Origin: Mesotoga sp. UBA6090
GTDB lineage: Bacteria > Thermotogota > Thermotogae > Petrotogales > Kosmotogaceae
Reading direction: 5' to 3'
DNA length: 7,485 nt
Assembly: GCF_002435945.1 (NCBI RefSeq)
Contig: NZ_DIXC01000077.1
Coordinates: forward strand, 1 to 7,485
This document shows, piece after piece, positions 1 to 6,507 of this stretch. The stretch's first letter is position 1. Each line of letters opens with the position of its first letter. Made by a program: the position numbers and the translations under genes. The notes under the pieces are model-generated. The model had not been told where the DNA came from. It made no database searches and saw only the letters and a program-made list of their open reading frames with translations.

Positions 1-1141
1 TCTCCTGTGCAGTCATCGAATGGATAATCGCCTCTGTTCGCTTCATACTTTTTTCGCTTCCGGCCAAATCTACATCTTTTGGTGCACCGGGTATCATTTC
101 CATAATGTCTGCAATCGATCCAAGCTTCTTGACTTCCTTTAACTGCTCTAAAAAGTCCTCAAGATCAAACTTGTTCTTGAGGAATTTCTCTTCCATCTCT
201 TTCGCTTTTTCCTCGTCTATATTAGTCTGCAGCTTATCTATGAGAGATAATACATCTCCCATTCCAAGTATCCGTCCAGCAACTCTGTCAGGATGAAAAG
301 CTTCAATCCCATCGGGCTTTTCAGAGACTCCAATGAATTTCACTGGCTTACCCGTCACGTGTCTTATGGATAGAATGACACCGCCTCTTGCGTCTCCGTC
401 AAGTTTGGTTACTACAAAACCCGAGAGTTCCAGCGCCTCGTTAAATGACCTTGCAGAGTTAACAGCATCCTGACCGGTCATCGCATCAACGACCATGAGA
501 ATCTCATCGGGCTTGACTGCAGCAACGATATCTTTTAGCTCTCTCATCATAGCGTCATCAATGTGAAGTCTTCCTGCGGTATCAAGAATTACGACATCAT
601 TTATGTTTTTTACTGCCTGCTGCATTGCTTCTTGTACTATACGAACAGGGTTCTTTCTGTCACCCGTGAAGACAGGCATGTCTATCTGTTTCCCCAACTG
701 CATCAACTGGTCTATAGCAGCCGGCCTGTAAACATCTGCAGCGACAAGAAGCGGTTTCCGGCCTTCTTTTCTCAAAAGAGTACCGAGCTTTGCAGTAGTG
801 GTTGTTTTTCCGCTTCCCTGGAGTCCCACCATCATGATCTTGGCAGGCTGACTCGAAAGCTTCAGCGGAACGTTTTTTTCACCTAGCATCTTTATCAGTT
901 CATCTCTCACAACTTTGATAAATTGCTGATCCGGTGAAAAAGACTTCAGTACCTCTTCACCAAGGGCCTTTTCAGTTACACCGCCAATGAATTCCTTGAC
1001 TACCTTGTAGTTAACGTCTGCCTCTAAAAGCGAGAGTTTTACCTGCTTAACGGCTTCTTCTATGTTTTTTTCCGAAATTCTTCCCTTTCCGCTCAGCAAC
1101 TTAAATGCTCTGCCGAGTTTATCCTGGAGATTTTCAAACAT
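1..1141 (-). CDS. ffh: Signal recognition particle GTPase Ffh (3' end off window)
   Basis: Ffh binds 4.5S RNA and signal sequences of nascent membrane proteins, and delivers ribosomes to FtsY at the cytoplasmic membrane. I translated 380 codons from ATG at 1141. They show the helical N domain (about residues 1-95) and then the G domain: Walker A GLQGSGKTT (106-114), VYRPAA (138-142), DTAGR (187-191) and TKLDGDARGG (245-254). The start of the M domain includes GMGDVLSLIDK (293-303), followed by the methionine-rich stretch. Ffh is usually about 430-450 residues, so some 60 residues are missing past the left edge, including the RNA-binding helices. A strong GGAGGTG lies 5 bases before the ATG. 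A 236-base gap separates it from tdk, so it probably has its own promoter. One small oddity is VILS after ARGG, where AALS is usual. Identity is certain from the motifs; only completeness is unknown. Confidence 0.97.
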   Translation of the reverse strand, partial: MFENLQDKLGRAFKLLSGKGRISEKNIEEAVKQVKLSLLEADVNYKVVKEFIGGVTEKALGEEVLKSFSPDQQFIKVVRDELIKMLGEKNVPLKLSSQPAKIMMVGLQGSGKTTTTAKLGTLLRKEGRKPLLVAADVYRPAAIDQLMQLGKQIDMPVFTGDRKNPVRIVQEAMQQAVKNINDVVILDTAGRLHIDDAMMRELKDIVAAVKPDEILMVVDAMTGQDAVNSARSFNEALELSGFVVTKLDGDARGGVILSIRHVTGKPVKFIGVSEKPDGIEAFHPDRVAGRILGMGDVLSLIDKLQTNIDEEKAKEMEEKFLKNKFDLEDFLEQLKEVKKLGSIADIMEMIPGAPKDVDLAGSEKSMKRTEAIIHSMTAQE

Positions 1142-1164
1142 CTAAACACCTCCACAGCTTGAAA

Positions 1165-1170
1165 AGTATA
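1165..1170 (-). promoter_or_regulatory. Candidate -10 hexamer for ffh
   Basis: On the minus strand this reads TATACT, one base off the TATAAT consensus. It lies about 11 bases before the GGAGGTG ribosome site of ffh, which would give a very short leader. No good -35 box is visible: the best candidate, TTCAAC, sits 20 bases upstream, too far for a normal sigma-70 site. It is a weak call based on position and one hexamer only. Confidence 0.2.
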
Positions 1171-1278
1171 CAACGCGTCTGAGCGTGAATGTTGAACTTA
1201 TCTAAACAACAACTGTGATTATTATCTACTTATATTAAGTTTTGATTACTGGAAAGATATCAATATACTTAATTCACC

Positions 1279-1299
1279 GATGTTCCTTCGAGGAATATC
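1279..1299. other. Small inverted repeat in the tdk-ffh gap
   Basis: The arms 1279-1286 (GATGTTCC) and 1292-1299 (GGAATATC) flank a 5-base TTCGA loop. As plus-strand RNA all 8 pairs form, one as G-U. As minus-strand RNA, the direction of the flanking genes, there is one A-C mismatch in the stem. No T run follows on the minus strand, so it is not a standard terminator for tdk. It could be a weak transcript end, a processing site, a protein-binding palindrome or chance. I see nothing else firm in the gap 1142-1377 apart from the ffh ribosome site and the weak -10 candidate. Confidence 0.3.
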
Positions 1300-1377
1300 A
1301 TTAGTAGATTGATCAGCCATACTTACTGAAGAGAACAACCTTTGCCCTGAAAGTGATTCTAAGACGCAAACAAACAC

Positions 1378-1950
1378 TCATTTGCGATTCGATGAATTAA
1401 GTTTCATGTAACAATCTCTGCAAACCGCAATGTATTTCTCCATTCCTCCGACATCGATTTCCGTATCGATTGCACCCGAAATCCTGTGAGTTACTGTCGC
1501 ATTATATTCTCCACAAATATGGCAGACGGCCTTTTTCTTTATCACTTCATCTGCGGCGGCCATCAGGTTAGCAGTTACAGCAAACGGTCTATGCTTGTAG
1601 CTGAGATCGAGTCCTACGCAAAATACATCGATCCCACCAAAAATCATCTTCTCAACTACCTCGAGCAGACCCTGATCGAAGAAATTCGTCTCGTCAATAA
1701 ATATTGCATCAAGCTTCTCACTTTCCCGCGAGACGATCTCTTCAATTTTCGAGGAGTCATTCACATTTATCGCCTCCGCCATTTGGCCTGAGTGACTTAC
1801 GACATGATTGGATGAGTATCTGGTATCAATTATTGGCTTGAAAACCCTTATACGTTTCTTACCAAGAGTATAGATTTCAACCATAGAGAGAAGAGTCGAA
1901 GTTTTCCCTGAATACATTGGCCCTACAACAACCGTGAGTTTGCCCGACAT
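1378..1950 (-). CDS. tdk: Thymidine kinase (type II, zinc-containing)
   Basis: Tdk phosphorylates thymidine to dTMP with ATP, in the cytoplasm, for pyrimidine salvage. The 190-residue length is normal for the bacterial type II (TK1-like) family. Walker A is GPMYSGKT (10-17). The Walker B and catalytic base region is FIDETNFF (84-91), where Glu87 should be the base. The structural zinc site is C143, C146, C177 and C180, in CHIC and CRDC. The lasso loop has the expected GG.EKY..VCR pattern (168-178). An Asn at 89 replaces the Gln usual in DE.QFF. AAGGAG lies 8 bases before the ATG, inside the end of the upstream kinase gene, only 4 bases away, so the two are probably coupled. It is the last gene of the operon; no clear terminator follows. 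Confidence 0.96.
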   Translation of the reverse strand: MSGKLTVVVGPMYSGKTSTLLSMVEIYTLGKKRIRVFKPIIDTRYSSNHVVSHSGQMAEAINVNDSSKIEEIVSRESEKLDAIFIDETNFFDQGLLEVVEKMIFGGIDVFCVGLDLSYKHRPFAVTANLMAAADEVIKKKAVCHICGEYNATVTHRISGAIDTEIDVGGMEKYIAVCRDCYMKLNSSNRK

Positions 1951-1954
1951 ATAC

Positions 1955-2743
1955 TCAGCTCCTTATCACGTAATCAAGACTGTCCCTAGTGCCAAGCAAG
2001 AACTGTCCGATCGATTTTTCCTGATAACAATATTCGCCACTGATCTTCACAGACTCTTCTATTGCCTCTTCAGGAGAAGTTCCTGTCGAAACTAGTAGCG
2101 AAAAGATTGCCCCAAAGAGATCTCCACTGCCAAAGCGACTTTTTCCGATTCGCGGAGGTAGATACTCCTTTTTCCCGTAACGTGCACCTTTTGACGAAGC
2201 CTTTATAATGACTCGTCTGTCGTCTCTATCAAATGACATATAGTCATTAGCGAGAATAAAGTCGTACTTCTCCAAGCCCTCCAATCCTTTTAGCTCATGA
2301 AAGGGAGAAGGATCTATGACCTTAATCCCGGACTCTGTCGAAGTAGCCCTTGAGGCCGCTAATTGGCCAATCTCAAGAGTACTGTACAGGAGATCGAATC
2401 TCTCCTCACAAAGAAGCTGGAGCAATTCGTCGTTGATGCTTGCTATTGAAGGCTTTTCAACCGCGATAACTTCAGAACCTCTAAAGAGGAAAGTCCCGTG
2501 TGAACAATTCGACGTGACCGGAATAGACTCAAAAGGCCATTTCCGAGAATCGCCGACGCCAAAACAGCTCAAAAAGAGAACATCGGCGCCAATCAATGAA
2601 AGGCAGTTGGCCACATTGAAGCCTGACCCGCCTGGAGTTTGTTTTATCCCGGCGTTGTGGCCGCTACCCGAAATCTCGATATCTTCCAAGTAACCACCTA
2701 CAATGAGGGCACGAAACTTACTTCGTTCTGTAGAGTCTATCAC
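1955..2743 (-). CDS. PfkB-family (ribokinase-like) sugar or nucleoside kinase, short
   Basis: This is a small member of the PfkB kinase family, which transfers phosphate from ATP to a hydroxymethyl group of sugars, nucleosides or related compounds. Numbered from the upstream ATG at 2749, the family signature PGGSGFNVANCLSLIGAD spans 39-56, and the second signature FGSGDLFGAIF spans 206-216, with Asp210 as the expected catalytic base. At about 262 residues it is shorter than the usual 300-330. The T.G..G nucleotide-binding stretch is not obvious; around 182-192 it reads IKASSKGARYG. I prefer GTG at 2743 because AGGAG touches the ATG with no spacer but lies 6 bases from the GTG. It overlaps upp by 26 bases and ends 4 bases before tdk. 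That setting suggests a pyrimidine nucleoside or pseudouridine-type substrate, which is inference; the sequence does not fix the substrate. Confidence 0.8.
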   Translation of the reverse strand: MIDSTERSKFRALIVGGYLEDIEISGSGHNAGIKQTPGGSGFNVANCLSLIGADVLFLSCFGVGDSRKWPFESIPVTSNCSHGTFLFRGSEVIAVEKPSIASINDELLQLLCEERFDLLYSTLEIGQLAASRATSTESGIKVIDPSPFHELKGLEGLEKYDFILANDYMSFDRDDRRVIIKASSKGARYGKKEYLPPRIGKSRFGSGDLFGAIFSLLVSTGTSPEEAIEESVKISGEYCYQEKSIGQFLLGTRDSLDYVIRS

Positions 2744-3350
2744 CGGCATCTCCTAACCCAGGAATGATATATGCATGGTCATTCAGTCTTTCATCAAGAG
2801 CTGCAGTGAAAATCTTCACGTCAGGGTGATTCTTCTCGATGAGTCTTACACCTTCGGGAGCTGCAATAAGACACATCAAGGAGATCTGCTTCCCTCCGGC
2901 TCTCTTTACAAGTTTCAAAGCCCAGGAGGACGAAACTCCAGTTGCAAGCATCGGATCTAGAACGAAGATCTGAGTCGTTTCATCGATCTTGGGGAGCTTT
3001 GAATAGTATTCGACGGGCTGAATCGTATCGGGATCTCTGTATATACCAATATAGCCAACGGAAGCATTGGGCATCAGAGAAAGAACCCCCTCAACCATGC
3101 CGAGGCCGGCTCTGAGAATAGGAACTACGGTCACTTTTTTATCTTCGATGGACTGACCGACCATCCTCACGAGAGGAGTAGTGATTTCCTTCTCATAAGT
3201 AGGTATGTGTCTAGTCGCCTCGTAGGTCAAGAGCAGGGTTATTTCTTTGAGGAGTTCCCTAAACTCCTTAGGACCGGTTTGATCATCTCTCATTATTCCC
3301 AACTTGTGCTGAATGAGAGGGTGATTGACGATCGTCAGCTGATCAAACAC
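2718..3350 (-). CDS. upp: Uracil phosphoribosyltransferase
   Basis: Upp makes UMP from uracil and PRPP, the direct route for reusing free uracil. From GTG at 3350 the protein is 210 residues, the normal family length. The start reads FDQLTIVNHPLIQHKLGIMRD, and HPLIQHKL is the family hallmark. VVPILRAGLGM follows. The PRPP-binding loop is VLDPMLATGVSSS (VSS replaces the more common GGS, as I recall for Thermotoga Upp). The uracil-binding tail is ERLNDHAYIIPGLGDAGDR. In-frame GTG (3359) and ATG (3356) codons lie upstream, but AGGAG at 3359-3363 overlaps or crowds both, while it is 8 bases from the GTG at 3350. That start also best matches remembered family N-termini. The gene overlaps glyA by 8 bases and the PfkB kinase by 26 bases. 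Confidence 0.96.
   Translation of the reverse strand: MFDQLTIVNHPLIQHKLGIMRDDQTGPKEFRELLKEITLLLTYEATRHIPTYEKEITTPLVRMVGQSIEDKKVTVVPILRAGLGMVEGVLSLMPNASVGYIGIYRDPDTIQPVEYYSKLPKIDETTQIFVLDPMLATGVSSSWALKLVKRAGGKQISLMCLIAAPEGVRLIEKNHPDVKIFTAALDERLNDHAYIIPGLGDAGDRLYRTK
2750..2754 (-). promoter_or_regulatory. Shine-Dalgarno that favours a GTG start for the PfkB kinase
   Basis: AGGAG on the minus strand directly abuts the ATG at 2749 (spacing 0) and sits 6 bases before the in-frame GTG at 2743. Normal spacing is about 5-9 bases, so the GTG is the better start. The site lies inside the upp coding region, 30-odd bases before its stop, which fits coupled translation. Confidence 0.6.
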
Positions 3351-4632
3351 ACTCATCACTCCTGGGCACCAAATCAGAATAAAGGGGGAATCTTTCCGTC
3401 AGAGCCTTTACTTCCCCGCTTATCTCTTTCACCTTTGATTCAGGTATCTCGCCCTTTTCACCTTCTATGCTTTCAAGAACCCGGATTATCAAATCCGCAA
3501 TAATTGGCATTTCCTTCTCCGTCATGCCTCTCGTAGTAACGGCTGGAGTTCCGATTCTTATTCCGCTGGTGACAAAAGGAGATCTTGTCTCCTTTGGAAT
3601 GGTGTTCTTGTTGACTGTTATATCAGCTTTCTCAAGAGCCTTTTCAGCAGCTTTGCCTGTAACATTGATCGGAGTAAGATCTACAAGGAAAAGATGGGTG
3701 TCAGTTCCACCGGAAACTATCCTTAATCCCTTCTCTTCAAGAGATTTCGCTAACTGACGAGTGTTCTCCACTATGTTCTGCTGGTACACTTTGAAGTTAT
3801 CCTCTAGAGCTTCGCCGAACGAGACTGCCTTAGAAGCAATGACATGCATTAGAGGGCCGCCCTGAGTTCCCGGGAAAACCATCTTGTCTATTGACTTGGC
3901 AATCTCTTCATCATTAGTAAGAATCATACCGCCTCGAGGACCTCTCAGGGTCTTGTGTGTGGTCGTCGTTACTACGTGAGCAAAGTCTAGTGGATTGGGG
4001 TACAGACCCGCAGCTACAAGACCGGCGAAGTGAGCCATATCTACCATAAGAATCGCGCCTACTTCATCCGCCACCTCTCTAAACTTCCTGAAATCGATTA
4101 TTCTGGAATAAGCGCTTCCACCGGCGATAATTACCGAAGGTCTAGCTTCGAGGGCAAGCTTTCTCACTTCGCTGTAGTCAATAAGCTCGCTCTCCTCGTC
4201 AACACCGTATGCAACAACATTGAAAAGCTTCCCTGAGAAATTTACCGGAGAACCATGAGTAAGATGTCCTCCGTGGCTCAAAGACATCCCCATTATAGTA
4301 TCGCCAGGCCTGGCAACCGCCAGATAGGCGGCCATGTTTGCCTGTGATCCCGAGTGTGGCTGAACATTCGCGAATCCAGCATCAAAAAGCTTCTTGGCCC
4401 TTTCTCGAGCAAGTTCCTCGACTTCGTCAACAAAGACACATCCACCATAATATCTTTTGGACGGATATCCTTCCGCGTATTTGTTTGTCATGACAGATCC
4501 CATAGCCTCCATGACTGCCCTAGAAACGAAGTTCTCAGAAGCAATCAGCTCTAGCCCGTTTCTCTGCCTTTCTAGCTCCTTGACCATGATATCGAATACT
4601 TGCTTATCACTTTTCTTCAAAGACTCCCACAT
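3343..4632 (-). CDS. glyA: Serine hydroxymethyltransferase
   Basis: GlyA is the PLP enzyme that converts serine and tetrahydrofolate to glycine and 5,10-methylene-tetrahydrofolate, the one-carbon donor for dTMP synthesis and, after oxidation, for purines. The 429-residue length is standard. It shows LELIASENFVS (28-38), NKYAEGYPSKRYYGG (50-64), QPHSGSQAN (91-99), LSHGGHLTHG (118-127), VDMAHFAGLVAAGLYPNP (197-214) with the cofactor-binding Asp198 and His201, and TTTTHKTLRGPRGG (222-235), where Lys227 forms the Schiff base with PLP. FVTSGIRIGTPAVTTRG lies near the C-terminus. GGAGGAGG sits 8 bases before the ATG. The gap from mtnA is 22 bases. No key residue is missing. Confidence 0.98.
   Translation of the reverse strand: MWESLKKSDKQVFDIMVKELERQRNGLELIASENFVSRAVMEAMGSVMTNKYAEGYPSKRYYGGCVFVDEVEELARERAKKLFDAGFANVQPHSGSQANMAAYLAVARPGDTIMGMSLSHGGHLTHGSPVNFSGKLFNVVAYGVDEESELIDYSEVRKLALEARPSVIIAGGSAYSRIIDFRKFREVADEVGAILMVDMAHFAGLVAAGLYPNPLDFAHVVTTTTHKTLRGPRGGMILTNDEEIAKSIDKMVFPGTQGGPLMHVIASKAVSFGEALEDNFKVYQQNIVENTRQLAKSLEEKGLRIVSGGTDTHLFLVDLTPINVTGKAAEKALEKADITVNKNTIPKETRSPFVTSGIRIGTPAVTTRGMTEKEMPIIADLIIRVLESIEGEKGEIPESKVKEISGEVKALTERFPLYSDLVPRSDECV
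3359..3363 (-). promoter_or_regulatory. Shine-Dalgarno deciding the upp start
   Basis: AGGAG ends at 3359, where it overlaps the first possible GTG start. It is only 2 bases from ATG 3356 but 8 bases from GTG 3350, the start chosen here. It lies within the last codons of glyA, so upp is probably translated by ribosomes finishing glyA. Confidence 0.55.
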
Positions 4633-4654
4633 GTAAAAAACCTCCTCCAGGATT

Positions 4655-5701
4655 CTATTCAGACATTTTCTTCAGTGAAATGTTGTATGGTGGCCTTGCA
4701 ATTCCCTTTTCCGTGATTATTCCGGTTATCAAACTCCATGGAGTTACATCAAAAGCGGGGTTTAAACATTTAACATTATCGGGAGCAATCTGGTAGTTTC
4801 CTATGTGAGTTATCTCGCGGTGGTCTCTTTCCTCTATGGGGATTTCATCTCCTGTCGGGGTTGAGAGATCCACCGTGCTTAAAGGGGCGACTATGTAGAA
4901 GGGAATTCCATGTCTCTGAGCAAGAATCGCCACTGAATATGTCCCTATTTTGTTTGCTGAATCACCATTCGCTGCAATTCTGTCTGCTCCAACTAGTACT
5001 AGATCTACCAGTCCCTTTTTCATTACCCATCCAGACATATTGTCACAGATGAGCGTAACGTCGATCCCCGATTTTATGAGCTCCCATGCCGTCAATCGCG
5101 CCCCCTGAAGATAAGGACGTGTTTCATCGGCGTAAACAGAGATCTTCTTGCCCTGTTGAACTGCAGCTCGCATTACTCCAAGCGCCGTACCATAGTCAAC
5201 TGTTGCAAGAGCTCCGGCGTTACAGTGAGTGAGTATTCCATCACCGTCTCTCACAATTGCTGCCCCGTTCTTCCCTATTGCCTTATTGATCTCGATATCT
5301 TCAGTGGCAATTCTCAGGGCTTCGCTTTCGAGAGATGCAATTAGATCATTCCTTTCCAGCTTTCGGAGCGAATTAAGCGTCCTTTCCATTCTATCAAGAG
5401 CCCAAAATAAATTCACGGCCGTAGGTCTGCTCTCTGAAAGTCTTTTCTTGACCAGAACCATGTGTCCGAAAAACATCTCTTCAGAACCGGCTTGAGCCTC
5501 TCTTGCACCGAGAAGATAACCGAATGCTGCACTTGCGCCTATTGCCGGCGCACCTCTGACAACCATATTTTTGATTGCAAGATATACGTCTTCGTGAGTT
5601 AAGCATTCAACATACTCTTCCTTTGAAGGAAGGCTTCTTTGATCGATGAGTATCAGTCGGTCTTCTTTCCATTCAAGCGTCATACTCTTGAACTTGCCCA
5701 C
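4655..5701 (-). CDS. mtnA: S-methyl-5-thioribose-1-phosphate isomerase
   Basis: MtnA isomerises methylthioribose-1-phosphate to methylthioribulose-1-phosphate in recycling of methylthioadenosine, a by-product of polyamine and other SAM-dependent reactions. The family is related to eIF2B subunits. The 348 residues carry VVRGAPAIGASAAFGY (47-62), SRPTAVNLFWAL (91-102), LTHCNAGALATVDYGTALGV (157-176) with catalytic Cys160, YADETRPYLQGARLTAWEL (190-208), and VGADRIAANGDSANKIGTY (237-255) with catalytic Asp240. These numbers match those of the characterised enzymes. The start is GTG at 5701, one base overlapping the TAG stop of mrp, with GAGGGTG 8 bases upstream. The next ATG (codon 7) has no ribosome site. 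No other mtn gene is in the window. MTNA-type enzymes can also act in 5-deoxyribose salvage, so that role remains possible. Confidence 0.96.
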   Translation of the reverse strand: MGKFKSMTLEWKEDRLILIDQRSLPSKEEYVECLTHEDVYLAIKNMVVRGAPAIGASAAFGYLLGAREAQAGSEEMFFGHMVLVKKRLSESRPTAVNLFWALDRMERTLNSLRKLERNDLIASLESEALRIATEDIEINKAIGKNGAAIVRDGDGILTHCNAGALATVDYGTALGVMRAAVQQGKKISVYADETRPYLQGARLTAWELIKSGIDVTLICDNMSGWVMKKGLVDLVLVGADRIAANGDSANKIGTYSVAILAQRHGIPFYIVAPLSTVDLSTPTGDEIPIEERDHREITHIGNYQIAPDNVKCLNPAFDVTPWSLITGIITEKGIARPPYNISLKKMSE

Positions 5702-6507
5702 TACAGCTTCACCCTCTGAACTATCTCTTTCACTGTCTCTCGGTAGGCGGCTTCAAGCTCGGAACCCCTCATGTGTGTCACTATACTCTTGCCTATGTCC
5801 GAAAATCCTACTAGCGCCGGATCAAAGGGAAGGGAACCCAGAAGCGGGATGTCAAAGAGATTCTCGAGATCCTTCCCTCCACCCTCTCCAAACAGCTTTA
5901 TCACCTCTCCACAGTTTGGACATTTCATGTATGACATGTTTTCAACAATGCCAATAGGTCTTCTGTGCATGGTCTTGACAAGATTTATCGCTCTTTTCAC
6001 GTCCTGAACGGCAACGGCCTGAGGTGTCGTCACCACAAGAGCCATTATGTCGGAAAGAGTCTGGAGAGCAGTTAGCGGCTCGTCTCCTGTACCTGGAGGA
6101 GAATCAATTATCAGAAAGTCGAGTTCACCCCACGCAACGTCACCTAGAAACTGATATATTGCCGTTGTCTTCATAGGACCTCTCCATACTACCGGAGCAT
6201 CATCTTCAACGAAACTGGAAATGCTTATAACCTTGAGATTCGGGAGGACCTCTGGGGGAAAGATCTGATTCTCAATAACCTCAGGTTGTTTCTTGAGTCC
6301 GACCATTCTCGCCACATTCGGACCGTGAAGATCAATATCCATTAGACCCGTTCTGAATCCCTCATCCGCAAGAGCCAGCGCCAAATTCACTGCAACAGTG
6401 GATTTTCCTACTCCGCCTTTTCCTGACATCACAAGTATTTTGTGCTTTATTGACTTGACGTTGTTTCTGATCTTCTCCATTGTTTCCGCCATCTCTTGTG
6501 GATTCAA
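5701..6507 (-). CDS. mrp: Mrp/NBP35-family Fe-S cluster carrier ATPase (ApbC-like)
   Basis: Mrp proteins are cytoplasmic, dimeric P-loop ATPases that bind and transfer Fe-S clusters to target enzymes. The deviant Walker A is GKGGVGKST (29-37), with the signature Lys at 30. Other family motifs are MDIDLHGPNVARMVG (56-70), VVWRGPMK (106-113), DFLIIDSPPGTGDEPL (130-145) and VENMSYMKCPNCG (188-200), whose Cys196 and Cys199 form the CxxC cluster site. The protein has 268 residues and lacks the N-terminal DUF59 (MIP18-like) domain found in longer bacterial Mrp. The start is TTG at 6507, supported by GAGGGTG 7 bases upstream; the first ATG is codon 6 and lacks a well-spaced site. TTGA forms a 4-base overlap with the stop of the OsmC gene, and the mrp stop touches the mtnA start, so all three are likely coupled. 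Confidence 0.95.
   Translation of the reverse strand: MNPQEMAETMEKIRNNVKSIKHKILVMSGKGGVGKSTVAVNLALALADEGFRTGLMDIDLHGPNVARMVGLKKQPEVIENQIFPPEVLPNLKVISISSFVEDDAPVVWRGPMKTTAIYQFLGDVAWGELDFLIIDSPPGTGDEPLTALQTLSDIMALVVTTPQAVAVQDVKRAINLVKTMHRRPIGIVENMSYMKCPNCGEVIKLFGEGGGKDLENLFDIPLLGSLPFDPALVGFSDIGKSIVTHMRGSELEAAYRETVKEIVQRVKL

Noticed and set aside
563..886. Plus-strand open frame of 107 codons opposite ffh
   Set aside because: It lies entirely antisense to the Ffh GTPase domain and its protein has no recognisable motif.
1246..1320. Minus-strand 24-codon frame in the tdk-ffh gap starting MADQSTNDIPRR
   Set aside because: It has no ribosome site upstream and no coding support, and it spans the small inverted repeat, so a chance frame is more likely.
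1321..1377. Possible terminator just after tdk
   Set aside because: Only a 4-pair CTTT/AAAG arm can be drawn and no T run follows, so I could not support an intrinsic terminator.
2316..2693. Plus-strand open frame of 125 codons opposite the PfkB kinase
   Set aside because: It is antisense to a gene with clear family motifs, resembles no known protein, and no ribosome site was recognised before it.
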